DNA of 64,000 bases from Polycladomyces zharkentensis (GCF_016938855.1 NZ_JAFHAP010000005.1:62001-126000); one strand, 5' to 3'; positions 43,710-53,635 are shown, counted from the stretch's first letter. Numbers and translations: made by a program. Notes: a model not told the origin generated them from the letters alone.

Positions 43710-44089
43710 ATCATCGGTACCAACGGCTCAATGCGCCGGTACAGCCACACACGGATCTGCCGGAGGATACGAAAGGTCAAGTCGTGTGAGAAATATCGTT
43801 CAGCGTAACGGAACACGGCACGGGACAACCCAAAAAATCGAACCCCTACAATGGGCATCCACAGCAACAAAATGGTGGCAGGGTGAAGAGCAGCTTTGGC
43901 AATCAGGTAACCGGAGGTTGCCATCAGCCCAATGTTTGTTCCTACAGTACAAAAGCGAAGCAGGATTGACAGGGTAAAGCGCCAGGGAAATGGCCGTTGG
44001 AATTGAAACAAACGGACGATCACCCTCCAGAGCGACAACTGTATTTGTCTATTTTTCGGTGTTATCCCCTGTATCACCGGTCTGCTCAC
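43709..44089 (-). pseudogene. cydC: 5' fragment of cydC (heterodimeric ABC exporter) fused to cydB
   Basis: About 125 residues are the first membrane domain of CydC (LLRFCTVGTNIGLMATSGYLI, FFGLSRAVFRYAERYFSHDLTFR, LYRRIEPLVP). After the last codon the sequence jumps into the middle of cydB, out of frame. The nucleotide-binding half of CydC and the whole of cydA are gone. Its GTG start overlaps the ancestral cydD stop (GTGA), showing the original operon order cydD-cydC-cydA-cydB. Confidence 0.9.
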
Positions 44090-45991
44090 GCTTCTTCACC
44101 TCCTGCATATGCGGTGCGTAATCGCCGATACATTCCCTGAACAGCCATCAGTTCCGTGTGGCTCCCTTGTTCAACAATCTTTCCGCCTTCCATTACAACG
44201 ATCCCGATCCGCCCTCTTCACCGTGCTCAAACGATGAGCAACCACAATCACCGTACGCCCCGCAAGAAGCCGCGCGATCCCTTCCTGCATCGTACATTCG
44301 GTTTGCGGGTCAAGGTGGGCGGTAGGTTCATCGAGCAGCACCAGCGGAGCGTCCTTGAGCAAAGCCCGTGCCACCGCCAATCTTTGGATCTGCCCCCCGC
44401 TTAAACCGTATCCGCCTTCGCCCAAGGGAGTGTTGTACCCTTGGGGTAAAGAGACAATCCAATCATGTGCCCTTGCCGTACGCGCAGCCGAAATAATCTC
44501 CTCCGTGGAAGCGTTGGGACGAGCCAGCAAATTATCCATAACGGTGCCGGCAAAGAGATGCGTGTGTTGACGTAAAACCGCCATTCGTCTTCGCCATTCC
44601 TTGATCGGCCAGTCGCTTAACGCTTGACCATTGATACGGATCTCCCCAGCCGTTGGGCGCAAAAAACCCTGCAATAGGGTCGAGGAGGGTGCTTTTGCCC
44701 GCTCCACTGGGCCCGACCAGCGCCAGTGTTTCACCAGGGTGAACAGTTAGATTGATATCATGTAATATTGGCGGTAATCCGGGATCATATGAAAAAGTGA
44801 CATTGACGAATTCAATTGTGAACGGATCATTCCGCGATCTAGGATGGTTTGGTATCCGTGGTGCCTTCTTTGGCCCGTGTTCGGGTTGCAAATCCCTGTG
44901 GAGATCTTCATCAGCAGATACACGACTTACACGCACATCCTTTTGGAGCTTCCAACCATCCTGTACCAGGCCGGGCGGGTTGGCTTCGAGAATCTCGAAT
45001 ATTCTTCCGGCGGCCGTCACTCCGTTGAGACCTGCGTGAAACTCACTGCCCCCAGTGCCCGGAGGGGCTGAAAAAATTCAGGTGTCAACAACAGGATCAA
45101 AAAAGCGGTGAAAAAGGGCATACGATCAGAAACCAAGCGTAAGCCGAGGGTAACGGCGACAACCGCCGTGCTCAGTGTGGCGAATAATTCCAGTAAAAAC
45201 GAAGACAAAAAAGCAATTCGAAGGGTACGCATCGTCGCCAGTCGATAGGCTTCACTGGCTCTGCCCATCCACTCTGCCCGAGCTCGACTGCGTCCGAAAA
45301 TCTTCAGCGTGGTCAAGCCCTCCAGGACATCAAGAAACCGTGCAGCAAGCAAGCTCAATTGTTGCCATTGACGTGCGCTGGCCGATTCCGCCGCTTTGCC
45401 GATCAAAATCATAAAGAATACGATCAATGGTGCTGCCACCGCAAGAATGAACGCCGTTAAACTGTCGCGTGTCAGCAAGAAACCGAAAATGGCCAACGGC
45501 ATCAATGCCGACAGTGCCATTTGCGGAAGATATCGGGATAAAAAGCTTTCCAACTGTTCAATCCCGGTCATCGCCGTGTTGACCAACTCGCCCCGTTGCT
45601 CTTGGGCTGCCCAAATTGGCCCAAGACGCAACAGATGTGCGATCAGCCGGCGACGCAAATCCGTTTTCACGCGCACGGCCAGATGCGCGGCGACCGCCTG
45701 ATCCAGCCAAGTGAGAACGCCGCGGGTGGTGATGAGCCCGAATAAGATCCAAAGCCAGGGACTGACCTGATGCAATGGAGTGTGCTCCAAGAACACAGCG
45801 TTGACAACGTGGGCCAGATAATAGGCCTGAAGGATCAACAGCATTCCGTTTGTCAACCCCACTCCCACGGTGACGGCCAGAAGCACGCGAACCACCCGCA
45901 TCTGTTGTACAAGTCGTTTGATATGTATACGAATTTCCTTCAATTGTCGAAGCCCCTCCACCCGCCGAATCAACGGCGGCAGAATCATCAT
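44086..45991 (-). pseudogene. cydD: cydD with three frameshifts
   Basis: Pieces in three frames together make a full CydD: membrane domain (45991 to about 45045), then [16 protein letters not shown] and the Walker [13 protein letters not shown], then [34 protein letters not shown] and Walker B VLLDEPTAHLD, and a tail ending at 44086. Frame breaks fall near 45045 (one base missing), 44680 (extra base in a C run) and 44203 (extra base in a G run). CydDC exports thiols needed for bd oxidase assembly. Given the adjacent deletion, decay is more likely than sequencing error. Confidence 0.88.
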
Positions 45992-46156
45992 TGGCCCTAC
46001 TGATCATTTTGCCGTTCAAACAGTGGTCATATACCATGAGGATTTTCCATTGGGACTTCAAGTAATTTGTTGTGTCTTTTGTGCCATCGGAGTTGTGATA
46101 CCAATTTGTCATGATACGAGTCAAGTGATAAAACGTTTACCGTAATGCTGACTTTC

Positions 46157-46216
46157 TGTGAACACTCCTTTTTTGTGAAATTTATCACAATCACTTCGAT
46201 CCATATGGCTTATGCT
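46157..46216 (+). promoter_or_regulatory. Crp/Fnr-type operator and promoter of hpf
   Basis: TGTGA-AATTTA-TCACA (46174-46189) is a perfect Crp/Fnr-type palindrome. TATGCT (46211-46216) sits so that the operator centre is 41.5 bases before the predicted start at 46223, a class II activator position. A second TTCTGTGAAC half (from 46155) lies 17 bases upstream. A leader of about 155 bases leads to hpf. Confidence 0.75.
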
Positions 46217-46379
46217 AATTGAGACAGACAACATTCCATTTCGCGTTGGGAGTGTGAAACCTTCATAGAAATCGGACCGGCATCATGACATCGGGTTTGC
46301 AGGGGTGTCATCTGGACATCGAGATTCATGGCAACACGTTTAGTAATGAAAGTATCAAGCGAAAAGGGGGATTCGCTTC

Positions 46380-46928
46380 GTGAATTATGTCATTCGCGGC
46401 AACAACCTTGAAGTGACGGAAGCTTTGCGGAATTTTATCGAAAAAAAGATCAGCCGTCTGGAAAAGTATTTTGACACCCCGCCTTCCGCCGATGCGCACA
46501 TCGCCCTCAGCGTGATCCACGATGATCACAAGGTGGAAGTGACGATTCCCCTTCAAGGCGTGCTGGTTCGCGCCGAGGAAAAAAGCGCCGACATGTATAC
46601 TTCGATCGATCTGGTCGTGGAAAAATTGGAGCGCCAGATCCGGAAGTACAAAACCAGGATCAACCGCAAACCCCGTCAGGAGGGAAGCCTCCGTTCGCAG
46701 CTTGTTGAAAACGGAAACACCTCCACCGCTTTGGTGGATGATGAAGAAGAACCCGTTGTGGTTCGCACAAAGCGTTTTCACCTGAAACCGATGGATGTGG
46801 AAGAAGCCATCATGCAAATGGAACTGCTCGGACACCACTTCTTTGTGTTCTCCAATGCAGAGACGGATGAAGTGAACGTGGTATATCGCAGAAAAGACGG
46901 GCGTTACGGTTTAATCGAACCCGAGTGA
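46380..46928 (+). CDS. hpf: Long-form ribosome hibernation promoting factor
   Basis: This 182-residue protein binds the 30S subunit and dimerises ribosomes to 100S in resting cells. The N-terminal domain (1-95; NYVIRGNNLEVTEALRNFIEKKISRLEKYF) and the C-terminal dimerisation domain (about 125-182; VVRTKRFHLKPMDVEEAIMQMELLGHHFFVFSNAET) with a linker define the long form. The start is GTG at 46380 after AAAAGGGGG. The Crp/Fnr-type promoter upstream ties ribosome hibernation here to oxygen or NO status, unlike the stress-sigma control of Bacillus subtilis. Confidence 0.96.
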   Translation: MNYVIRGNNLEVTEALRNFIEKKISRLEKYFDTPPSADAHIALSVIHDDHKVEVTIPLQGVLVRAEEKSADMYTSIDLVVEKLERQIRKYKTRINRKPRQEGSLRSQLVENGNTSTALVDDEEEPVVVRTKRFHLKPMDVEEAIMQMELLGHHFFVFSNAETDEVNVVYRRKDGRYGLIEPE

Positions 46929-47035
46929 GGTGCAAATAGAGGGTAATTTGGTTTCAGAATTTATGTGGCTGACACAGCGTTACTGCTCTAGCTAGGATGA
47001 ATTCACGCGAGAATGTGAGAAGGAGGAAGGAAAGT

Positions 47036-48352
47036 ATGTTTTGTCATCAATGCGAGCAGACACCAATGGGTGGATGTAAAATCATCGGAGTTTGTGGAAA
47101 AAACGAAGTGATCGCCAGTTTGCAAGATATTTTGGTTTTTGGGTTAAAAGGAATCGCTGCATATCGTACACATGCTTATCAGCTTGGATATACGGACCCG
47201 TTTGTAGATGCTACCACACATGAAGCACTTTATATGACACTGACCAATTCCAACTTTAATGAGCAAGAGCATTTTGAGATGGCGATGAAAGTTGGGCAAG
47301 CAGCGATCCGGGTTATGGAATTGCTGGATCGAGCTCATACAGAACGCTTTGGGATTCCACAGCCCGTTCGTGTTAGTCAAAATAAGATAGAAGGAAAAGC
47401 AATTTTGGTAACAGGGCACAATTTGCTTGCACTTGAAAAATTATTGGAGCAAACGATGGATAAAGGGATCAACATATATACACATTCAGAAATGTTACCG
47501 GCACATGGTTATCCTAAACTGAAAAAGTATCCTCATTTGAAAGGGAACATCGGAAAATCATGGTTTGATCAAAGGAGGCTTTTTGAAAGGTTCCCAGGCG
47601 CGATTTTGGCAACAACGAACTGTGTCATGCCCATTAAAGGTACGTATGCAGACCGCTTCTTCTCTTATGATGTAGCTGGGCTTGAAGGAGTACAAAAAAT
47701 TGAAAATGATGATTTTACACCATTGATCAAGCGTGCTTTAGAGCTTCCGGAAGTGAATATAGAGTCTGATCAAGAACTCGTTACAGGCTTCCACCATGAG
47801 ACCGTGCTAGGAATGGCACCGGAAGTGATCCAGGCTGTGAAAAATGGAAAAATTAAGCGCTTCTTTGTCATTGCAGGTTGTGACGCTCCGGGGAAAGGTG
47901 GTGAATATTATCGGAAATTAGCCACATCCTTGCCACCAGAAACGGTTATTCTAACCACTTCTTGCGGCAAGTTCCGCTTTAACGATGTAGATTACGGAGT
48001 AGTACCAGGTACGGATATTCCACGCTATATTGATTTGGGGCAATGCAATAATTCGATTTCCACTGTGAAGATTGCGGCTGCACTAGCTGAAGCATTTGGA
48101 TGTGAGGTAAACGAACTGCCAGTCAGTATCGTGTTATCTTGGTTTGAGCAAAAAGCGGTTGCCATCCTATTGGGGTTGTTCAGCCTGGGTATTCAAGATA
48201 TCCGTATTGGACCAAAAGCTCCTGAGTTTATTTCACCAGGTGTGTTGCAAGTATTGCAAGAGAGATTCGGCTTAAAATTGATTGGTGATGTACAAACAGA
48301 TATGCAAGCCATGTTAACGGAGAGCTCAGCACATCTGACCATCTCATCTTAA
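47036..48352 (+). CDS. hcp: Hybrid-cluster protein (hydroxylamine reductase)
   Basis: This 438-residue protein has the N-terminal CX2CX7CX5C cluster (Cys3, Cys6, Cys14, Cys20) and hybrid-cluster ligands in TGHNLLALE, GFHHETVLG, AGCDAPGKGGEYY, TSCGKFRFND and LGQCNNS. It is the short form without the extra helical insert of the Escherichia coli protein. Hcp reduces NO or hydroxylamine in anaerobic nitrosative stress. GAAGGAGGAAGG precedes the ATG. It lies 107 bases after hpf with no terminator, so it may share the Crp/Fnr-type promoter. Its AT-rich composition differs from most neighbours and suggests transfer. No hcr reductase gene is adjacent. Confidence 0.95.
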   Translation: MFCHQCEQTPMGGCKIIGVCGKNEVIASLQDILVFGLKGIAAYRTHAYQLGYTDPFVDATTHEALYMTLTNSNFNEQEHFEMAMKVGQAAIRVMELLDRAHTERFGIPQPVRVSQNKIEGKAILVTGHNLLALEKLLEQTMDKGINIYTHSEMLPAHGYPKLKKYPHLKGNIGKSWFDQRRLFERFPGAILATTNCVMPIKGTYADRFFSYDVAGLEGVQKIENDDFTPLIKRALELPEVNIESDQELVTGFHHETVLGMAPEVIQAVKNGKIKRFFVIAGCDAPGKGGEYYRKLATSLPPETVILTTSCGKFRFNDVDYGVVPGTDIPRYIDLGQCNNSISTVKIAAALAEAFGCEVNELPVSIVLSWFEQKAVAILLGLFSLGIQDIRIGPKAPEFISPGVLQVLQERFGLKLIGDVQTDMQAMLTESSAHLTISS

Positions 48353-48394
48353 AAGGGAGCGCTACAGGATTTGGCCGTTTATAAAGAGCGAGCG

Positions 48395-48625
48395 GGAAAA
48401 CCCAGCCCTTTAGGGTTGGGATGAAAGCGAGCGTCGGACGCGGGAGGGCCTCAGCTCTCGCAAGTCCGACAGAATTTTAGCACAATCGAGCCTAGAAGTA
48501 CGAAAACACTTAAAATACTATGCGAGCGCAAACTCAATAAACTAACATTACCCAGGCTTGGACGAAGCCATCGTGGATGGATGTGGGTTGCCACGCCAGA
48601 TGAAGCGAGAAGGCCTCTGGTGCTT
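48395..48625 (-). ncRNA. Right-end (omega RNA-like) segment of a tnpB element, minus orientation
   Basis: Read on the minus strand the order is the same as at 39640-39885: ACATCCATCCACGATGGCTT, AAGTGTTTTCGTACTTCT, a stem with GTCGGAC and GTCCGAC (48432-48470, extended by GCGGGAG/CTCTCGC), then the final hairpin CCCAACCC-TAAA-GGGCTGGG (48401-48420). It is oriented toward hcp. No tnpA or complete tnpB is present. Confidence 0.5.
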
Positions 48626-48690
48626 TAGCCGTGCGGAGCAAGTCACGTTTGGTTTCATACAGAAGGATGTGGCCGAGAAGGCCAAGGGCT
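48548..48690 (-). pseudogene. Second C-terminal remnant of tnpB
   Basis: On the minus strand a frame ends RFIWRGNPHPSTMASSKPG with a stop at 48548-48550. It parallels the end at 39723. Only the tail survives. Confidence 0.45.
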
Positions 48691-48703
48691 CTTGACAATG
48701 TTG

Positions 48704-48738
48704 GATCTCACTTGGTGCAAGTGGGATCTTATATTTTT
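48704..48738 (+). terminator. Terminator-like hairpin downstream of hcp
   Basis: GATCTCACTT (48704-48713) and AAGTGGGATC (48719-48728) form a stem followed by TTATATTTTT. It may be the hcp terminator, separated from the gene by the tnpB remnant. Confidence 0.65.
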
Positions 48739-48936
48739 ACATCAGTATCCTCACAAATGTAGGCCATCGTGTGATGGGAAACACAGTGGACACCTTGGAA
48801 GGCAGAGTGTATGGGGAAAAGGGAGACCTAGGACGAAACAGGCGGTTCATCATGAACAGGGAGAATAGGCATTGCTGACAGTGCCTTGTTTGCTTGGTAC
48901 TGGGTTGATCCATTCTTAAACCTGATTCATCCCTGT

Positions 48937-48979
48937 TGTGATGTTTGTCATAATACGAAAACACAAATTCAGTTACCAT
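48937..48979 (+). promoter_or_regulatory. Crp/Fnr-type operator and promoter of the first hemerythrin
   Basis: TGTGA-TGTTTG-TCATA (48937-48952) has one mismatch in the right half. TACCAT (48974-48979) is exactly placed for a -41.5 operator. Confidence 0.6.
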
Positions 48980-49025
48980 AACATCAAGCTACAGCATCAA
49001 ACGAAACGGACCAGGAGGAAAGAAC

Positions 49026-49568
49026 ATGAATGATATGCCTTTTCATTGCGGCCAGAGGGTCGGAGAGGACATTCCTTTGTGTCCTGCTCTGACCCGACTG
49101 AAGCAAGAACATATTCCGTTAAGGGAACAAATGGAGCAATTGTATCAATCGGCAGAAGGAGTCGGAGACGATACTCACATTGCAGACTGGCAAGGTGCAT
49201 TGCATGAATTGAGGGAGAAAGCCGTTCGTTTTGAGCGGGAATTGCACGCTCATTCTGAACGGGAAGAAAAGTATTTATTTCCGATGATGGCTTCATACAT
49301 CGGCAGGGAATCAGGACCACTGATGGTAATGGAATATGAGCATCAAAAAGGAAAGGAATATCTGCAAACCTTTATCGCAAAGATTGATCAGGCGACCGCG
49401 CCCGTTGATACAGAAAAGGCAAAGAAAATCGGCTTATTTATGATTCAAGCCTACAATATCTTGTCACAGCACTTTATGAAAGAAGAAAATGTTTTGTTCC
49501 CCATGGCAGAACAGTTGCTTTCGTCTGAAGAAAAAGATCTTCTGGCGAAAAAAATGCAAACCGTATAG
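49026..49568 (+). CDS. Hemerythrin HHE domain protein
   Basis: This 180-residue four-helix protein has the diiron ligands: LKQEHIPLREQ, HAHSEREEKYLFP (HxxxE), MEYEHQKGKEYL and HFMKEENVLFPMAE (HxxxE). Hemerythrin-domain proteins of this kind (DnrN/ScdA/Ric relatives) bind NO or oxygen and help repair nitrosatively damaged iron-sulfur clusters. A short Cys-containing head (FHCGQRVGEDIPLCPAL) precedes the domain. AGGAGGAAAG precedes the ATG. It has its own Crp/Fnr-type promoter and terminator. Confidence 0.9.
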   Translation: MNDMPFHCGQRVGEDIPLCPALTRLKQEHIPLREQMEQLYQSAEGVGDDTHIADWQGALHELREKAVRFERELHAHSEREEKYLFPMMASYIGRESGPLMVMEYEHQKGKEYLQTFIAKIDQATAPVDTEKAKKIGLFMIQAYNILSQHFMKEENVLFPMAEQLLSSEEKDLLAKKMQTV

Positions 49569-49661
49569 TCTTTGAAGAATTTTATGGTCTGTTTTCCTGC
49601 CATGATTGCCACCGAAACAGAGTGAAGAATCCATGAAGAACCAAGCCAAAAAAAACAAAAG

Positions 49662-49704
49662 GTGGTTTCTCCTTGAAGCAGCGAAGAAACCACTTATTTT
49701 TTTT
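49662..49704 (+). terminator. Terminator of the first hemerythrin gene
   Basis: GTGGTTTCT (49662-49670) and AGAAACCAC (49684-49692) are followed by TTATTTTTTTT; an A-rich run before the stem makes it possibly bidirectional. Confidence 0.82.
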
Positions 49705-49864
49705 GAAATACTGCACTTAGATAACGCTTAAATAGACATGCAAACAGGCTCAGATGAGGTGTCCATACCCCCCTTGTCCACGCACGGACATTGGACATGA
49801 TGGTGATGAAGCTTTTCTAACCGAGCCCAATCCAACATTTTGCGTGTATACATTGATACAATGC

Positions 49865-52135
49865 TTATTTTGCATGTGTCTCGCCTTTCCCGGCGTAAGG
49901 CAGTCGTTCACCGGTGAGCGACCAGCCGGTTTTTGGACCGAGGATGAACCAGCCAAGCATGAGAGCGCCAATTGCAAAAATGGTGTCAACGATCACCCGC
50001 AGCCATACGAAGTTGTGAATGATCCCCCGCGACATGAATTCAGCCGAACGTGCATACCACATACCGTGTTCCACGCTTGCCCATGTCTGCATCAGACCAA
50101 TCGGGAGCAGACTGAGCAGTACCATCAGCGCCAGTCCGATATTGATGGCCCAGAACGAGAAAGCGAGAGCCTTTGTTTTCCACACGTGTTGTTTGGTCAA
50201 TCCCCGTAAGCAAAACAGCATGAGCCCGATTCCCAACATGCCGTATACTCCGAACAGCGCCGTATGTCCATGCACGGGTGTGGTGTTAAGCCCTTGCATG
50301 TAGTAAAGGGCGATCGGAGGATTGATGAAGAATCCGAACAATCCGGCCCCCACAAGGTTCCAAAAAGCAACGGAGATAAAATAGTAAATCGGCCACTTGT
50401 ACGCCGTCATCCAGGGACGGGCACGGGAAAGGGTCAAATTCTCATACGCTTCGAAGCCGATCAGTACCAACGGAACCACCTCCAGCGCGCTGAAAGTGGC
50501 GCCGAATGCCAAAACCCCGATCGGCGTTCCGCTGAAGTACAAGTGGTGGAACGTACCGATAATCCCTCCGAACAAAAAGATGATCGTGGAAAAAAGAACC
50601 GAAGTGGTGGCTGTGGATATCCGCAGCAATCCCATACGCGTGAACAGGAACGCGATCACCGGTTGCAAATACTTCAAAAAACCCTTCCACCCACAGGTGC
50701 ACCACCCACCAACGCCAGTACTCGGCAATGGCCAGATGCGTATGCTGTCCCCACATGAGTCCCGGAATATAAAACACCGGAATCGCGGTGGAAGCGATCA
50801 AAAACAGGATGAGCAGATGCCTGTCGTCTTTTGCCTTTCTCAGCGCGGGCCAAATCGCCCGTACCATCAGGAACAGCCAGAGGAAAAGTCCGACAGTCAG
50901 GAACAACTGCCAAAATCGTCCAAGATCCGTATACTCATACCCCTGGTGCCCAAACCAGAAGTTTGTGTCCAACCCAAGACGTTGCCGGACCGCAAGCCAC
51001 TGACCGGCCATGGAACCGACAACGATGATCAGCAAACACACAAAGAGAAAATTGACGAAAAAACGTTGGTATTTTGGTTCGCGACCGGAGACTGCCGGAG
51101 CCACAAACAACCCGGTTGCGATCCAGGCGGTTGCAATCCAAAAGATTCCCAATTGGGTGTGCCACGTACGTGTTACAGAATAGGGCAGCCATTCTGCCAG
51201 CGGTATTCCGTAGAAACCGCTACCTTCCACCTGGTAATGGGCCGTACCGCTCCCAGCCCAACCTGAATCACCCACAAAGTAGCGACGACCCAGAAATACT
51301 TGAGTGTCGCCTTCATGGAAGGGGTGGGTGACAAGGCAAGCAACGGATCTTTTTCAGGATAGGTCTCTTCCGATTCGATGTGTTTTTGCTTGGCATAATA
51401 CCAGACCAGAGCGCCAATGCCGGCCAGCAGCAGAACAAAACTGACTACAGACCAGATCACCATGGAACCGGTGGCCACATTGCCGATCAAAGGTTCATGG
51501 GGCCAGTTGTTCGTGTAAGTGATGTCGCTGCCCGGACGATTGGTGGCGCACGCCCAGGTTGACCAGAAGAAAAAAGCGTTTAGGGCTTTCATCCGCTCCG
51601 GATCTTTGATTGTTTCGCGGGGGATGGCATACTTGTCACGCAAATCATCCAGTTTCGGATCATTGCCAAATAAGGCAGCGTAATGTCGGCTGATGGCTGC
51701 ATATGCCTGCGCACGCAGGGGGGAGATCACCAAATCGCCCGTTTTCGGCTTGGTTCTGATTTCTTTTTTCAATCTGGCGTGTAGCATCGCTTTGTTTTCA
51801 TCATTCAGCGCGTCGTAAGATTTTCCGAATTAATCCGACGCATATTTGTTGAGAAACCACATGCATTCCCGATGCAGCCAGTCGGCGTTCCAGTCCGGCG
51901 CCACGTATGCGCCATGTCCCCAGATCGTTCCCACTTCCTGTCCGCCTATTGACTGCCAAACGTTTTGCCCATCTTTGATTTCTTTGTCGGTAAACAGTAC
52001 GGTACCCGTACTGGTCAGCACACGTTTTGGAATGGGAGGCATCGTTTGATAAATCTCTCCCCCGTAATACCCCAGAATGGCAAATGAAATGACGAATACA
52101 AGTGTCAAGCTGACCCAAAGTCTTCTAAGACTCAT
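49865..52135 (-). pseudogene. norB: Quinol-dependent nitric oxide reductase (qNOR), broken
   Basis: Together the pieces make a complete qNOR of about 750 residues: N-terminal VFTDKEIKDGQNVWQSIGGQEVG-like region, periplasmic part with STWACATNRPGSDITYTNNWPHEP, and the heme-copper-type core (QLGIFWIATAWIATG, EYWRWWVVHLWVEGFFEVFAT, FGGIIGTFHHLYFSGTPIG, HGHTALFGVYGMLG). An in-frame TAA at 51830-51832 interrupts KYASD-FGKSYD, a base is lost near 51243, and an extra G occurs near 50690. qNOR reduces NO to N2O in the membrane. The rest of the sequence is well kept, so inactivation looks recent. Confidence 0.9.
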
Positions 52136-52501
52136 GATTACAGGCCCCTACCAATTTTTGTCTTCATTGACACGGATAGTTTAAACTACGCCATTGTTCT
52201 TTATTCGAAAGTTGTATGAATTCAACTGATAGGGTATAAGCTTTGCCCCGTAAACCTTCAACTTCAACCAGAAGGATATTTGTTTATTGGGGGTACGTGT
52301 CCCAAAAATACGGCTGTATTTAAAAATTGGTTAGACAGAAGAGCAAATTGGCATATTAACCATAGACAGTCATCGTTCGATTCGTTCAAGAAAGGAGTCC
52401 GATATAAGACGGAGATTGATCCCCATCAGATTCGGACGGACGACCTTAAATTGGGTAGCTTGAAAGGCAACTTCGCGACAAAAATGAGGGGGCACAGAAT
52501 A

Positions 52502-53542
52502 ATGAAAGCGCTTGTATTCCGTGGTCCGGGAAAGTTTGAGTGGGTAGAGAAGGAAAAACCGACGATTCAAGATCCGACGGATGCCATCGTCAGAATAACC
52601 AAAACGACGATTTGCGGCACGGATTTGCATATCTTGGGCGGGGATGTACCAGCGGTTACCGATGGCCGAACCCTGGGACACGAAGGGGTTGGAGTAGTAG
52701 AAGAAGTCGGATCGGGTGTCAACAATTTCAAACCCGGCGACAGCGTGCTGATTTCTTGTGTCACTTCCTGTGGAAGATGTGATTATTGCAAAAAAGCGAT
52801 GTACGCCCACTGTGAAAACGGCGGTTGGATTTTGGGGCACCTGATTGACGGTACCCAGGCGGAATACGTCCGGGTCCCGTATGCTGATACGAGCTTGTAC
52901 CACATACCTCCGGGAACCGATGAGGAAGCACTGGTGATGTTAAGCGACATTTTCCCGACGAGTTTGGAAATCGGGGTGATCAACGGCGAAGTTCAGCCGG
53001 GGGATGTCATTGCTATTGTCGGGGCCGGACCGGTCGGGATGGCAGCACTCTTGACCGCGCAACTTTATTCACCGGCGGAGATTATCATGGTCGACCTTGA
53101 TGATCATCGTTTGGAGATGTCCAAAAAGTTCGGGGCTACCAAGACAGTGAACAGCTCAAAGGGAACTGCGGTCGAGCAAGTGATGGAACTAACGGATGGC
53201 AAGGGTGTCGATGTAGCGATTGAGGCCGTCGGTTTTCCGGTAACTTTCGACATCTGTCAGCAAATCCTGAAGCCGGGAGGAAGGCTGGCCAACGTCGGTG
53301 TACACGGCAAGCCTGTCGAATTGCACCTGGAACAGTTGTGGATTCGCAATGTCAAGATCACGACAGGGCTGGTCAGTACGAGCACCACACCGATGCTGAT
53401 CAAAACGGTGCAGTCCGGAAAGATCAAACCACAACAGTTGGTTACCCACCGTTTTCCGCTGGAACAGATTATGCAGGCGTACGAGGTATTTCGCAATGCA
53501 GCCAAAGAAAAAGCGATGAAAGTTATTTTATACAATGATTGA
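52502..53542 (+). CDS. Zinc-dependent alcohol dehydrogenase family protein
   Basis: This 346-residue medium-chain dehydrogenase has the catalytic zinc residues (CGTDLHILGG, GHEGVGVVEEVG), structural zinc cysteines (SCGRCDYCKKAMYAHC) and the nucleotide motif VGAGPVG. Substrates in this subgroup include ethanol, butanediol and isopropanol. The ATG at 52502 follows GAGGGGG; the longer frame from 52280 has no ribosome site. It is divergent from the broken norB. The leader of about 360 bases has no Crp/Fnr-type box that I can see. Confidence 0.92.
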   Translation: MKALVFRGPGKFEWVEKEKPTIQDPTDAIVRITKTTICGTDLHILGGDVPAVTDGRTLGHEGVGVVEEVGSGVNNFKPGDSVLISCVTSCGRCDYCKKAMYAHCENGGWILGHLIDGTQAEYVRVPYADTSLYHIPPGTDEEALVMLSDIFPTSLEIGVINGEVQPGDVIAIVGAGPVGMAALLTAQLYSPAEIIMVDLDDHRLEMSKKFGATKTVNSSKGTAVEQVMELTDGKGVDVAIEAVGFPVTFDICQQILKPGGRLANVGVHGKPVELHLEQLWIRNVKITTGLVSTSTTPMLIKTVQSGKIKPQQLVTHRFPLEQIMQAYEVFRNAAKEKAMKVILYND

Positions 53543-53635
53543 CTTTTTTGATAAAAAGACAGTCCGAATCATCTTTTGTCCGTTTTTGTCGCGCCCGCCT
53601 GTTTCATAAGATGACGTCCCTCTTGCAGAATGCAG

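Noticed and set aside
44086-52135. Treating the cydD and norB frame breaks as sequencing errors
   Set aside because: Some indels are in short homopolymers, so error is possible. However, the cydC-cydB deletion junction and the norB nonsense codon are not homopolymer errors, and surrounding genes are intact, so decay is preferred.
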